Below, piece by piece: positions 1 through 10,424 of a stretch of DNA of 64,000 bases. Each line of letters starts with the position of its first letter. Positions within the stretch are counted from its first letter, which is position 1. The position numbers and the translations under genes were made by a program. The notes below the pieces were generated by a model, which saw only the letters and a list, made by a program, of their open reading frames with translations, did not search any database and was not told where the DNA came from. The DNA comes from an uncultured Alphaproteobacteria bacterium (GTDB taxonomy: Bacteria; Pseudomonadota; Alphaproteobacteria; RF32; CAG-239), in contig CAJTLY010000008.1 in the NCBI GenBank assembly GCA_910577095.1, forward strand, positions 1-64,000, read 5' to 3'.

Positions 1-36
1 GCCAACTTCGCTGCCGCTCGTTCGCAAAATAACAAG

Positions 37-101
37 ACTTCGCCTGTCGTCGAAAAAACTTCCGCCGGAAGTTTTTTCTTCCTCCAGCCCAAAGCAAGCG
101 C
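37..101. repeat. 65-bp repeat R, copy 1
   Basis: This is a 65-nt unit repeated at 350-414 with four mismatches that I counted. Its centre is a palindrome (gaaaaaacttcc, 3-nt loop, ggaagttttttc) that could form a bidirectional terminator-like hairpin. Its last 14 nt (cccaaagcaagcgc) are identical to the anticodon-loop region of the adjacent tRNA-Pro, read on the plus strand. Looser similarity extends left to base 1, so the window may begin inside a larger repeat. Confidence 0.85.
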
Positions 102-137
102 AAACGCTTTGCTAAATGGAAGCAAGACGCCTTGTAC

Positions 138-167
138 AAAAAAACCGCCTTGACAGGCGGCTTTTTT
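138..167 (-). terminator. Terminator of tRNA-Pro
   Basis: On the minus strand a gccgcct/aggcggt stem with a 4-nt loop is followed by seven T residues. It lies just past the CCA end of tRNA-Pro, the expected place for a rho-independent terminator. Confidence 0.75.
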
Positions 168-169
168 AG

Positions 170-246
170 TGGTCGGGACAGACGGATTCGAACCATCGGC
201 ATCTTGCTCCCAAAGCAAGCGCTCTACCAGGCTGAGCTATGTCCCG
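170..246 (-). tRNA. tRNA-Pro (anticodon TGG)
   Basis: Read on the minus strand this is a complete 77-nt tRNA. It has a 7-bp acceptor stem (CGGGACA/TGTCCCG), a D arm, an anticodon stem CTTGC/GCAAG around the loop TTTGGGA (anticodon TGG), and a T arm with GGTTCGAATCC. Discriminator A and an encoded CCA follow. TGG reads proline codons. It is followed by a terminator and flanked on both sides by repeat R. A partial second copy of its 5' half lies at 401-439. Confidence 0.96.
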
Positions 247-349
247 TTTTTTATCTTTTGCCATAATAATTTTATTCCAACTTGCTTTGCTCGCCCCGTT
301 CGTTTTCTAAAACTTGCCGCCGACTGCCGTCTGCCGCAAATTTAATAAA

Positions 350-414
350 ACTTCACCTGTCGTTGAAAAAACTTTCACCGGAAGTTTTTTCTTCCTCCAG
401 CCCAAAGCAAGCGC
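350..414. repeat. 65-bp repeat R, copy 2
   Basis: Second copy of the unit at 37-101. The central palindrome is imperfect here. Its last 14 bases are homologous to the anticodon region of tRNA-Pro, and the match then continues rightward as the rest of the tRNA 5' half. Confidence 0.85.
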
Positions 415-439
415 GACTGGCAGGCTGAGCTATGTCCCG
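401..439 (-). pseudogene. tRNA-Pro 5'-half fragment
   Basis: This matches tRNA-Pro (209-246) from the acceptor 5' strand through the D arm to the anticodon loop. A 6-7 nt patch differs (gactggc against tctacc). The match stops just 3' of the anticodon, where repeat R takes over. There is no T arm or 3' acceptor strand, so it cannot be a functional tRNA. It sits upstream of the intact gene in the same orientation. Confidence 0.85.
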
Positions 440-490
440 ACGGAGTTTTTTTATAATTAGCCCGTAAAGAAATATTTTGCAACATTTTTT

Positions 491-1189
491 TTAACGTTTC
501 ATCAATAATCCGTGATCGTTAAAACTATATACCAAATTTTTACTGACAATGAAATGATCAATCAAACGAATATCCACCGCCGACAATGCGCCCTCAATCT
601 TACGCGTCACCTCGATATCCGCTCGTGACGGTGTTACGTCGCCCGAAGGATGATTATGAACCAGAATTAAAGCGGTTGCCCCTTTGAGAACTGCGGCACG
701 CATTACCTCCCCGGGATGAATCGCTACCGCATTGACACTCCCGCGTTGCTGCACTTCTTCTCCGATGATCCGGTTTTTGGCATTAAGAAAAATCACGCGA
801 AATTCTTCTCTTTCCTTATAACCCGATGCGGCACGGCAATATTCCATGATTGAATCAAAACTGGTTAAAACCGGCGCTTCGGTCGCGCTCAACTTTTGCC
901 AGGACATCCTTAAGGCAGACTCTCGGACAATCTTAAACACCAATACGGAGCTTTCTTTCAAATCTTTAAAAGTCATCAATCGGTCATCGGGTGCAAACAG
1001 AACCTCGGCAAAACCGCCGAATTCTTTAACCAGAGCTTTAGCCAACGGCTTGGTGTCTTTTCGCGGGATGGCCAGCGTCAACAGCAGTTCCAGCATTTCA
1101 TAATCGGCCATATCCTGACCGCCGCCAAGCTTAAAACGTTCTTTCAGGCGCTGCCGATGACCAATGTAGTCGGGTGTCTCTTCTTTCAT
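491..1189 (-). CDS. radC: RadC/JAB-family (JAMM) protein
   Basis: A 232-residue protein of the RadC (UPF0758, DUF2466) family. An N-terminal helix-hairpin-helix-like region (about 1-90) is followed by a JAB/MPN metalloprotease-like domain. The zinc-binding JAMM motif is seen as HNHPSGD at 178-184, with Asp191 seven residues later. Length is typical. The cellular role of RadC is unsettled; the early claim of a DNA-repair role in E. coli was not upheld. It starts 8 nt after the map stop codon and is probably co-transcribed with it. Confidence 0.93.
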   Translation of the reverse strand: MKEETPDYIGHRQRLKERFKLGGGQDMADYEMLELLLTLAIPRKDTKPLAKALVKEFGGFAEVLFAPDDRLMTFKDLKESSVLVFKIVRESALRMSWQKLSATEAPVLTSFDSIMEYCRAASGYKEREEFRVIFLNAKNRIIGEEVQQRGSVNAVAIHPGEVMRAAVLKGATALILVHNHPSGDVTPSRADIEVTRKIEGALSAVDIRLIDHFIVSKNLVYSFNDHGLLMKR

Positions 1190-1197
1190 TAAAGTCC

Positions 1198-1995
1198 TTA
1201 TTTATACGGAGGTTTATCCAAACCTTTCGGCGAATAAGTAAACACTTCATAACCGTCTTTGGTTACGCCGAGAGAATGTTCAAACTGGGCCGAAAGCGAC
1301 TTGTCCCGAGTGACCGCCGTCCAGCCGTTAGACATAATAAAACCGTCTTTTTTGCCGATGTTGATCATTGGTTCAATTGTAAAGAACATTCCTTCTTCCA
1401 TCACCGGCCCGGTTCCTTTGCGGCCGCAATGCATAACGTTGGGACTGTCATGAAAAACTCGCCCCAGGCCGTGTCCGCAGAACATATCCACCACCGAATA
1501 GCCGTATTTGTGGGCATATTCTTCGATCACCGCACCGATATCGCCGAAATGCGCGCCGGGACGCACAACTTCGATCCCGCGCATCATGCACTCATAGGTC
1601 ACGTCGCACAGGCGGGTTGCTTTCAGCTTGGGCTTTCCGGCATAATACATCCGGCTGGTGTCGCCGAACCAGCCGTCAAGAATAACCGTCACGTCAATAT
1701 TTAAAATATCGCCGTCGGCAAGTTTGCGATCATCGGGAATACCGTGGCAAATAACATGATTGATCGAAATGCAGCTTGATTTCGGATAACCGTGATAATT
1801 AAGGCAAGCCGGTACGGCACCGTGACTTTCAATATAATTCCGGCACAAATCGTCAAGCTCTCCTGTGGTTACGCCGACGGTTACATAATCCGTGATATAA
1901 TCCAAAACTTCTGCCGCCAACTTGCCGGCCCGACGCATTTTTTCAAAATCCTCAGGATTGTAAACAACAATTCCGTCTTTGGTTTTTCTCGTCAA
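1198..1995 (-). CDS. map: Methionine aminopeptidase, type I
   Basis: Removes the N-terminal methionine from nascent proteins in the cytosol. The 265-residue pita-bread fold carries all five metal ligands: Asp101 (NIDVT), Asp112 (GDTSR), His175 (CGHGLG), Glu208 (TIEPM) and Glu239. No ATG lies near the expected N-terminus. The start is a TTG preceded by a good AGGAG ribosome binding site about 8 nt upstream. A sigma70-like promoter lies about 30 nt further up. First gene of a two-gene operon with radC. Confidence 0.97.
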   Translation of the reverse strand: MTRKTKDGIVVYNPEDFEKMRRAGKLAAEVLDYITDYVTVGVTTGELDDLCRNYIESHGAVPACLNYHGYPKSSCISINHVICHGIPDDRKLADGDILNIDVTVILDGWFGDTSRMYYAGKPKLKATRLCDVTYECMMRGIEVVRPGAHFGDIGAVIEEYAHKYGYSVVDMFCGHGLGRVFHDSPNVMHCGRKGTGPVMEEGMFFTIEPMINIGKKDGFIMSNGWTAVTRDKSLSAQFEHSLGVTKDGYEVFTYSPKGLDKPPYK

Positions 1996-2028
1996 TTTAA
2001 CCGCTCCTTTAATATGTTTTTGCTCTAT

Positions 2029-2057
2029 TATTTACACCCCGCCCAACTTTTTTGCAA
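2029..2057 (-). promoter_or_regulatory. Predicted promoter of map-radC
   Basis: On the minus strand TTGCAA, a 17-nt spacer and TAAATA resemble -35 and -10 boxes. The inferred start point leaves a leader of about 27 nt ending in the AGGAG site of map. Confidence 0.55.
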
Positions 2058-2121
2058 CAGCTTTTCTTGAATATCTACATTTATTGCTTATATGACAATC
2101 AACTGTTACGGGAGGATCAAA

Positions 2122-2610
2122 ATGGCTGATTTACGCAAATTTCTCTACTGTTTTTTTATGACTCTGCTCACTCTTGTCGTCGGTGCCTATTTTAATTATG
2201 AGGGGGTAAACAGCTGGTACCAAACACTCGAAAAACCTGTCTTAACGCCGCCCGATCAGGTATTTCCGATCGCTTGGGGACTTATCTATCTGACAATGGT
2301 CTTTGCGTTTTACTTTGCTTTTAAGGCCACAACCTCGAGAGAAAGCATCAGCCGCACCAACAATTTCTTTATCAATCAGCTTTTTTTGCACATTTTGTGG
2401 AATTTTGCTTTCTTTTATACCGGTTACATCGCTCTGGCGCTGCTTGTCCTCATCGTGTTGGATATCGTTGTTTTCCGCACCATTTACTGGTTCTTTCAAA
2501 TTTCGCCGGTTTCCGCGTGGCTGCTGATTCCGTATCAGGCCTGGCTGCTGTTTGCGACCTGGTTAAATGCCGGGTTTGTCTACCTCCACGGATTTGCCGT
2601 AACTTTTTAG
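2122..2610 (+). CDS. tspO: TspO/MBR family membrane protein
   Basis: A 162-residue protein with five predicted membrane segments. Family signatures are present: an N-terminal W-Y...KP...PP segment (TLEKPVLTPPDQVFPIAWG) and a C-terminal PYQAWLLFATWLN. TspO proteins bind tetrapyrroles and sterols and have been linked to photo-oxidative and stress responses; the substrate here cannot be told. I chose ATG at 2122 over the upstream in-frame ATG at 2092 because GGAGG sits 8 nt before it. Transcribed divergently from map. Confidence 0.88.
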   Translation: MADLRKFLYCFFMTLLTLVVGAYFNYEGVNSWYQTLEKPVLTPPDQVFPIAWGLIYLTMVFAFYFAFKATTSRESISRTNNFFINQLFLHILWNFAFFYTGYIALALLVLIVLDIVVFRTIYWFFQISPVSAWLLIPYQAWLLFATWLNAGFVYLHGFAVTF

Positions 2611-2710
2611 GAAAATCTGCTAAATTTCTATGGACAGTTAAACAAGATTGCATTAAAAGTTAGGGTTAGTTTTAAAGACACTTTTTAATGTAATTGGAAA
2701 GAAATTGGTT

Positions 2711-5341
<2,631 letters not shown>

Positions 5342-5366
5342 CAACTGTCAACAACGGGATAAAAGT

Positions 5367-6095
5367 ATGTTTAAGCCGCTCAAAATACCGGTAAAATTCA
5401 AAAAAATCAACCTGTACAACCGGTATTGGCAGGCTCAGGACTACCACCTGCGCGATTATTTGCATACTTTTACCCGCCAGTTGAAGGTTGACGTCAATAA
5501 GTCGTTTCGCCGCGAATTGTACCGTAAGCTGATCCATCTGAGTTCTTTATGGATTCCGCTGACCATTTATTTCATTCGCGAAGAAATTGCAGTCGGCCTG
5601 TTCACACTCATCTTTATCGGCAACGGGTTGCTTGAATACGGAAACTTCAAAAAATGGAAATGGGCAAGGATCATCTTCGGAGGTCTGTTCTCCAAAACCC
5701 TGCGCCGTAAAGAAAGCGCCCGCAGCCACTTTCAGTTTACCGGTTCGATGTACGTCATGTCGGCCGCCGTTCTGAGCACCGTTTTTTTCACCAAGCCGGT
5801 TGCCGTCATCGCCATGACGGTCATGCTGGTTTCCGACGCCTGTTCCGCCTTGTTCGGCAAAGCATACGGCACCCGCCAGATATATCACAACAAATCTCTT
5901 GAAGGAACAACGGCTTTCTTTGTCAGCGCCCTGTTGATCAATATGCTGTTTCATAATCTGGAACCGTTTGGCTATGTCAGCGTAATTGCCTGCGTTCTGG
6001 CCACTTTAGCCGAAGTTTACGAAGAAAAAACCCGGATTGACGACAATTTGGCCATTCCGCTGGTGATCGGCTTATGCCTGACTTTTCTTAACTAA
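5367..6095 (+). CDS. Polyprenol/diacylglycerol kinase-like (SEC59/VTE5 type) membrane protein
   Basis: A 242-residue integral membrane protein starting 25 nt after alaS. After a cytosolic N-terminus (about 1-50) comes RKLIHLSS, then several hydrophobic segments. The signature SDACSALFGKAYG...KSLEGT (about 152-180) is typical of CTP-dependent dolichol/phytol/diacylglycerol kinases and related cytidylyltransferases. A role in recycling a lipid alcohol or diacylglycerol is plausible, but the substrate is unknown. The short soluble N-terminal extension is not part of the core family as I recall it. Confidence 0.7.
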   Translation: MFKPLKIPVKFKKINLYNRYWQAQDYHLRDYLHTFTRQLKVDVNKSFRRELYRKLIHLSSLWIPLTIYFIREEIAVGLFTLIFIGNGLLEYGNFKKWKWARIIFGGLFSKTLRRKESARSHFQFTGSMYVMSAAVLSTVFFTKPVAVIAMTVMLVSDACSALFGKAYGTRQIYHNKSLEGTTAFFVSALLINMLFHNLEPFGYVSVIACVLATLAEVYEEKTRIDDNLAIPLVIGLCLTFLN

Positions 6096-6106
6096 CCCGC
6101 CGCCCT

Positions 6107-6628
6107 ATGAAACTGTATCATTACATAAGCAAAGGAAATTCGGCGCTTGAGGACGGTATCCTTTCTTTCGCCAACAATCCGCAGGCAGACCTCAGTTATT
6201 ATTACAAACGTTCCGGTGCCGATACGCATCAGGGAATCGTCCGCTGGATGGAAAGCTGCTTCAGCGGCCGCAGCCGCGGCATCAGGGCTTTTACGGAACC
6301 GATACGATGGACAGAAAACAGTTTGTGTTTAAAAAAGTTTATTGAAAATGCAGACGTGTTCGCAATCGATCTCGAAGCCTTGGAACACGACAATCTGTTA
6401 GAAGCCGTGTATGTCAGCCCGCCGGTGTCCGAAGTTCCCGGCATCAACGAGCAAAACACTTTCGACGAGATACTCTTCAAATTGAACGGCACCAATGAGA
6501 TCAGCACTTCTCCGGTCGAGTGGAACGCCTGCAACGATAAACTGGGACGCCGGTTTGCTTATGTGCGCTATTACCTGATCATTATCAAAGGCGGTATTAT
6601 TCCGCCGCAATACATCACCAAAGAATAA
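6107..6628 (+). CDS. Hypothetical protein, 173 aa
   Basis: I do not recognise this gene. It starts 11 nt after the kinase-like gene and probably shares its transcript. The predicted protein is soluble, with no signal peptide or membrane segment. The N-terminus (LYHYISKGNSALEDGILS) and a later R-x-F-T-E-P-I pattern faintly recall ADP-ribosyltransferase-like folds that begin with an L-Y-H-Y strand, but I see no convincing catalytic triad. No clear Shine-Dalgarno precedes ATG 6107. A terminator follows. Confidence 0.6.
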   Translation: MKLYHYISKGNSALEDGILSFANNPQADLSYYYKRSGADTHQGIVRWMESCFSGRSRGIRAFTEPIRWTENSLCLKKFIENADVFAIDLEALEHDNLLEAVYVSPPVSEVPGINEQNTFDEILFKLNGTNEISTSPVEWNACNDKLGRRFAYVRYYLIIIKGGIIPPQYITKE

Positions 6629-6650
6629 TAATCTGTCTTATCCCCTGACA

Positions 6651-6688
6651 AAAAGCGGACCGTCTTTACAAAGACAGCCCGCTTTTCA
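6651..6688. terminator. Bidirectional terminator between convergent genes
   Basis: An interrupted stem (aaaagcgg...ccgctttt with an inner gtctt/aagac pairing) flanked by A and T runs. It separates the plus-strand hypothetical gene from the convergent membrane-protein gene, so it may serve both. Confidence 0.65.
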
Positions 6689-6707
6689 TTCTAATACCGA
6701 ATTTGTT

Positions 6708-7703
6708 TTACTGCTGTTCAAGATCTCTTACGGATTGAACAAATTCCTCAAAACTGCCCGACTGTTCAAACAGATCAAAATTGTCGTCCACAAATTCGCA
6801 ATACTCCTGCGGTGACAGCAACCGGTCATATTCCGGTTTCCATGCCAAATCATTGACATCTTTTCCTTCTTGATGCGCCAATTCAAGCATAATCAAAAGC
6901 TTGCGTTCATCATCAAACTCCTGGTCGATGCTCTTTTTGTAATTTTCCAAAATATTTCCCAGCTGTGTTTTAAAGGACTGATTTTTGTTTACCCATTTTT
7001 CCACCGCAGCAATCTCTGTCTGATAGGCGGTATGAAACTGTTCGGGAAGCTTCTTTAAGTCCACGCCCTGAGCATGGCAATAACGGCCGATCAAATTTGA
7101 ATAACGTTCGACAACACCATACGAAAAAGCTATTTTTCCTCTCTGTTCTACCGTCAACCGGTTGTTAAACAGATAAAAATAACCGCCGGCAAAACTTAAA
7201 CCCAAAAAAGCAAGTACCACTGCCAGATCACGGCCATAATTCGCGTGACCGGCCATTTGGTGTTTATGACGGTAGTTCTCAATTCGGAAAGCGCTCAGGG
7301 TTGCCCCGACAATAATCACCCACCAAATAATTAAGATGATCGGATTTGACTTTGGGTTATCAAGATCCATATACAATGCGCCGGCTTTATCAATCGTATA
7401 AAGCAACGCAAACAGCAGCAAAGACCAGCGATACCCTTTTACGTTAAGATACAGCAACGGACACAAAACACAAGAATAGGCGATCGCACTCGCATAATTG
7501 CCCACGATTACCGCGCTTACCCAAGTTAAGATAAGAACAAGTGCCGCCGGCCAAAAACGCAAAGACGCATACCATTTGGTTTGTTGGTAGTTCTCCGCAC
7601 TTTCACGAATATCTTCCCGATCCGCCCACAAAGCGGCGCTCATCCAAAGTCTGTTTTTTTCTTTTTTTGCCTCAGGCTGTTGTTGGTCATTATTTTCAGT
7701 CAT
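6708..7703 (-). CDS. Hypothetical multi-pass membrane protein
   Basis: A 331-residue protein with no family I recognise. A charged, Gln/Glu/Lys-rich N-terminus (1-45) is followed by hydrophobic segments between about 50 and 185. The C-terminal half (about 190-331) is soluble, acidic and probably helical, with conserved-looking PEYDRLLSPQEYCEF. It starts 9 nt after the mazG-like gene and is last in the folA-thyA-mazG operon. Its link to nucleotide metabolism may be positional only. Confidence 0.65.
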   Translation of the reverse strand: MTENNDQQQPEAKKEKNRLWMSAALWADREDIRESAENYQQTKWYASLRFWPAALVLILTWVSAVIVGNYASAIAYSCVLCPLLYLNVKGYRWSLLLFALLYTIDKAGALYMDLDNPKSNPIILIIWWVIIVGATLSAFRIENYRHKHQMAGHANYGRDLAVVLAFLGLSFAGGYFYLFNNRLTVEQRGKIAFSYGVVERYSNLIGRYCHAQGVDLKKLPEQFHTAYQTEIAAVEKWVNKNQSFKTQLGNILENYKKSIDQEFDDERKLLIMLELAHQEGKDVNDLAWKPEYDRLLSPQEYCEFVDDNFDLFEQSGSFEEFVQSVRDLEQQ

Positions 7704-7712
7704 ATCAAATTC

Positions 7713-8117
7713 CTAGTCTTTTTTTAGTTTCATGTATTCGGGAGAAAAACCGTGCGGATGCCGGGCACGCAGTTTTTCCACATTGTGGCGGATAACGTCA
7801 TCCCAACCGACGTTCAAGGCAATTGCGGCTTGCGCAACATACCAACAAACATCACTCAACTCGTCAATCAGTTTCTGCCGGTTTTCTTCATTGAGTTCTT
7901 TGCCGTGAAATTTGAGTTTCTTCCACAGATCACCGATTTCGCCCGCCTCGCCGCACAAACCGGCAGCGGCCATATCCATTCGCGCAAAATTGCCGTTCAG
8001 CCATTTTGAAAGCTCTTTTCCGCGTTCTAAGAAAGCGTCATCATTCTTCCCCAACGGCGAAGCGACCTCATCGACGAATTTAGAATATTCATCAAAAAAT
8101 TTTTTTATATCATCCAT
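7713..8117 (-). CDS. MazG-like NTP pyrophosphohydrolase
   Basis: A 134-residue all-alpha NTP pyrophosphatase. The metal-binding pattern is visible as GEAGEIGDLWKK (about 55-66) and ELSDVCWYV (about 85-93), matching the E-x-x-E...E-x-x-D arrangement of MazG/dUTPase-like enzymes. Such enzymes hydrolyse (d)NTPs to monophosphates. Placed 14 nt after thyA, it could act on dUTP or dCTP to supply dUMP, or in pool cleaning; substrate is inferred from context only. Confidence 0.82.
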   Translation of the reverse strand: MDDIKKFFDEYSKFVDEVASPLGKNDDAFLERGKELSKWLNGNFARMDMAAAGLCGEAGEIGDLWKKLKFHGKELNEENRQKLIDELSDVCWYVAQAAIALNVGWDDVIRHNVEKLRARHPHGFSPEYMKLKKD

Positions 8118-8131
8118 TTAATCCCCCTTTA

Positions 8132-8917
8132 TTAAACTGCAACTTTAGCCTTTATTGCCTCATAACAATGATAATCAACCAGCTCAAAATCTTCGTATTT
8201 AAACTGATTGATGTCTTTGACGGCCGGATTGATTTTCATCTGCGGCAATTCCAGAGGCCGACGTTGCAACTGTTCTTTTACCTGATCAAAATGATTGTGG
8301 TAAATATGCGTATCACCGAGGGTATGCACAAATTCTCCCGGCTGCAGGCCGCAAACCTGAGCAATCATCATCGTAAGCAACGCATAGGAAGCAATGTTGA
8401 ACGGCACGCCGAGAAACATGTCGCAACTGCGCTGATACAACATGCAGGAAAGCTTGTTGTCGGCAACGTAAAACTGAAACATCATATGACACGGCGGCAG
8501 ACGCATTTCGGCAATTTTGCCGACGTTCCAGGCCGAAACGATCATCCGGCGATCGTTGGGATTATGTTTTAGTTTTTCAATCACTTCTGCCAGCTGATCA
8601 ATGCCCTCGCCGTTCCAGTTGCGCCACTGCGAACCGTAAACCGGCCCCAAATCGCCGTTTTCGTCCGCCCATTCGTTCCAAATCCGCACGCCGTTTTCCT
8701 GCAAATAACGGATGTTGGTTTCACCTTTGATAAACCACAACAATTCGTGAATTATGCTTTTAAGATGCATTTTTTTGGTGGTCATCAAAGGAAAACCTTT
8801 TTGCAGGTCAAACCTCATCTGGCGCCCGAACACCGATCTGGTGCCGGTTCCGGTACGATCCATTTTATCAACACCGTTTTCCAGAATATCATTAAGCAAA
8901 TCTAAATATTGCTGCAT
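8132..8917 (-). CDS. thyA: Thymidylate synthase
   Basis: Makes dTMP from dUMP using methylene-tetrahydrofolate. The 261 residues carry the catalytic cysteine in LPPCHMMFQFYV, the dUMP-binding QRSCDMFLGVPFNI and the C-terminal KINP/FELVDYHCY segments. Length matches the ThyA family. ATG at 8917 overlaps the folA stop as TGATG; a TTG one codon upstream is a less likely start. Coupling with folA makes sense because ThyA produces the dihydrofolate that FolA reduces. Confidence 0.97.
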   Translation of the reverse strand: MQQYLDLLNDILENGVDKMDRTGTGTRSVFGRQMRFDLQKGFPLMTTKKMHLKSIIHELLWFIKGETNIRYLQENGVRIWNEWADENGDLGPVYGSQWRNWNGEGIDQLAEVIEKLKHNPNDRRMIVSAWNVGKIAEMRLPPCHMMFQFYVADNKLSCMLYQRSCDMFLGVPFNIASYALLTMMIAQVCGLQPGEFVHTLGDTHIYHNHFDQVKEQLQRRPLELPQMKINPAVKDINQFKYEDFELVDYHCYEAIKAKVAV

Positions 8918-9492
8918 CAATTCAGTCCTTCTTCAATAGCTTTGACAATTCTCTTGAGCACCTCCTGTTCGACAAACTCCCCCTTACGAACCAGAATCCG
9001 AGTCGTAATATGATCCAGTTCATAATCACGGGAAATTTGCCGATAATTTTTATTTAAACTTTCAATACAAGGAGTTATACAAACTTTTTCACCTTTAACA
9101 TCAGGATCAAGAGGGCCATGATAAACACAATCGACGACAATTTCCGGCATCAGTTTGGCCCCGCCGGTCATAAACAGCTTATAAACGGTGGCACCGCCGG
9201 CAATATACAAATCTTCGTCCCATTCCTTAAACAAATTAACGTCGTTAACCACGGCATGCTTTTCGGGATCAGAGACCTGATAAGCCGCATCCAGCGTCAA
9301 CACATAAATTTTGCGGTTGGGGAGCGTACGGTTGGGAAAACTTTCGTAGGTCGTCTGCCCCGCAACCAGACTTTGTCCTTCGGTGATGCGGCGAAACCGC
9401 TGAAAATCCGACTTTACATGCCACGGAATCTTCGGCCCGATACCGATAACATTATCGTCTTGATGACGGCACCAGATTGCAACTTTGGTCAT
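8917..9492 (-). CDS. folA: Dihydrofolate reductase-like protein
   Basis: Reduces dihydrofolate to tetrahydrofolate with NADPH; DHFR is the target of trimethoprim. In 191 residues I see the N-terminal VIGIGPKIPWHVKSDFQRFR (substrate loop and helix), an AGQTTYESFP segment and the NADPH-binding YIAGGATVYKLF. The family Met20-loop G-x-x-G-x-x-P-W is mostly kept. The C-terminus is longer than in E. coli FolA (159 aa). The GAAAGGGG site precedes ATG 9492. Heads the folA-thyA-mazG operon. Confidence 0.9.
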   Translation of the reverse strand: MTKVAIWCRHQDDNVIGIGPKIPWHVKSDFQRFRRITEGQSLVAGQTTYESFPNRTLPNRKIYVLTLDAAYQVSDPEKHAVVNDVNLFKEWDEDLYIAGGATVYKLFMTGGAKLMPEIVVDCVYHGPLDPDVKGEKVCITPCIESLNKNYRQISRDYELDHITTRILVRKGEFVEQEVLKRIVKAIEEGLN

Positions 9493-9524
9493 TTTTCCCC
9501 TTTCATTGTGCTTTTACGACCGCA

Positions 9525-9552
9525 ATTCTAGCACCTCGGTGTCGCTTGACAA
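9525..9552 (-). promoter_or_regulatory. Predicted promoter of folA operon
   Basis: On the minus strand TTGTCA, 16 nt, TAGAAT. The leader to the folA ATG would be about 26 nt and contain the GAAAGGGG ribosome binding site. Confidence 0.55.
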
Positions 9553-9594
9553 GTCCGTCGCGCAAGTTATCACACAATTATTTATGCAAACCCC

Positions 9595-9623
9595 TTGCAA
9601 AATATCTTTTAATCGCCTAAAAT
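9595..9623 (+). promoter_or_regulatory. Predicted promoter of ssrA
   Basis: TTGCAA, a 17-nt spacer and TAAAAT lie directly upstream of the tmRNA acceptor segment. Transcription would begin near 9630. Confidence 0.6.
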
Positions 9624-9629
9624 ATAAGT

Positions 9630-9940
9630 GTTGAGCAATCAACTATGACACTAGAGGCTGTGTGGAATAGATATTCTGGACCCGGGGGCGGTACCCGGCG
9701 CCTCCACCAAAATTTTCAACGGGGGCGAGACAGGATTGACAGGGTATAATAAAGGCATTTTGCTGTGTTCGGTGAGATACCACCGTTATCGGTTCAAAAT
9801 AAAATGAATGCTAACGATAATGAATTAGCACCTGTTGCTTTGGCTGCTTAATTGGTAGCTGCAACAAACGCAAATCCTCATAACTATGGTTAGTTGTGAG
9901 TGGGGAGTGAGCCACCCAGCAACAGAACGGCTCATTTTTT
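9630..9940 (+). ncRNA. ssrA: tmRNA, circularly permuted (two-piece) gene
   Basis: Rescues stalled ribosomes and tags the peptide for proteolysis. The acceptor piece comes first and ends in GGCGCCTCCACCA with CCA at 9707-9709. An 11-nt linker (9710-9720) follows, then the coding piece begins GGGGGCGAGACAGG at 9721. GGGGGCG pairs with CGCCTCC to form the acceptor stem. The tag reading frame 9810-9851 encodes ANDNELAPVALAA and a stop. This permuted order is known from alphaproteobacteria. The exact 5' and 3' ends are estimated. Confidence 0.95.
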
Positions 9941-9941
9941 T
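9908..9941 (+). terminator. Terminator of ssrA
   Basis: TGAGCC (9908-9913) pairs with GGCTCA (9929-9934), followed by a run of T. It closes the tmRNA gene, and sspB begins 28 nt later. Confidence 0.7.
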
Positions 9942-9968
9942 AAGTTTAAAAAGAGGAAACGGCCGCAA

Positions 9969-10424
9969 ATGGAAAAATATTTAAATGAAATCAATTATGA
10001 CCGCTTGGTGGAAAACGCCCTGAAACACGTCGTCATTGATGCTTTAAAAATTGTTGAAAAACAAGGCCTGCCCGGCGACCATCACTTTTATATCGCTTTT
10101 CGTACCGATTATCCGGGGGTGCAGATGGACGAACTGATCCGCAGTCAATACCCAAAAGAAATGACTATCGTGCTGCAAAACCAGTTTTCCGACCTCAAGG
10201 TCGGTGCCGCCGGTTTCAGTGTTACCCTCAAATTCAGCCGTATTCCCTATGTTTTGGAAATTCCTTTTGCCGCGGTAACCTATTTTGGCGACCCGAGTGT
10301 GCGTTTCGGCATCAGTTTCGGCAGCGAACTCGACAGCAATACCCCCGAAGCCGAAGCGACACCCGCCCGTAAAAATGCCGACGTAGTCTCCATCGACGCC
10401 TTTCGGAAAAACGGCAATGCTTAA
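9969..10424 (+). CDS. sspB: SspB, ClpXP adaptor (alpha type)
   Basis: Delivers ssrA-tagged proteins to the ClpXP protease. The 151-residue protein has the alpha-type SspB fold signatures: YIAFRTDYPGVQMDELIR, YPKEMTIVLQNQF, FSRIPYVLEIPF and YFGDPSVRFGISF. An acidic linker leads to a conserved C-terminal tail (NADVVSIDAFRKN), the expected ClpX-docking segment. Start ATG 9969 has GAGG upstream; longer in-frame extensions would run into the tmRNA. It lies immediately after ssrA, whose tag it should recognise. Confidence 0.93.
   Translation: MEKYLNEINYDRLVENALKHVVIDALKIVEKQGLPGDHHFYIAFRTDYPGVQMDELIRSQYPKEMTIVLQNQFSDLKVGAAGFSVTLKFSRIPYVLEIPFAAVTYFGDPSVRFGISFGSELDSNTPEAEATPARKNADVVSIDAFRKNGNA

Noticed and set aside
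1..490. CRISPR-like array
   Set aside because: Two 65-nt copies separated by a tRNA are not a regular repeat-spacer array, and no cas genes are seen.
9900..9968. Longer sspB start at 9900
   Set aside because: The upstream codons overlap the end of the tmRNA and its terminator, and homology begins at ATG 9969.
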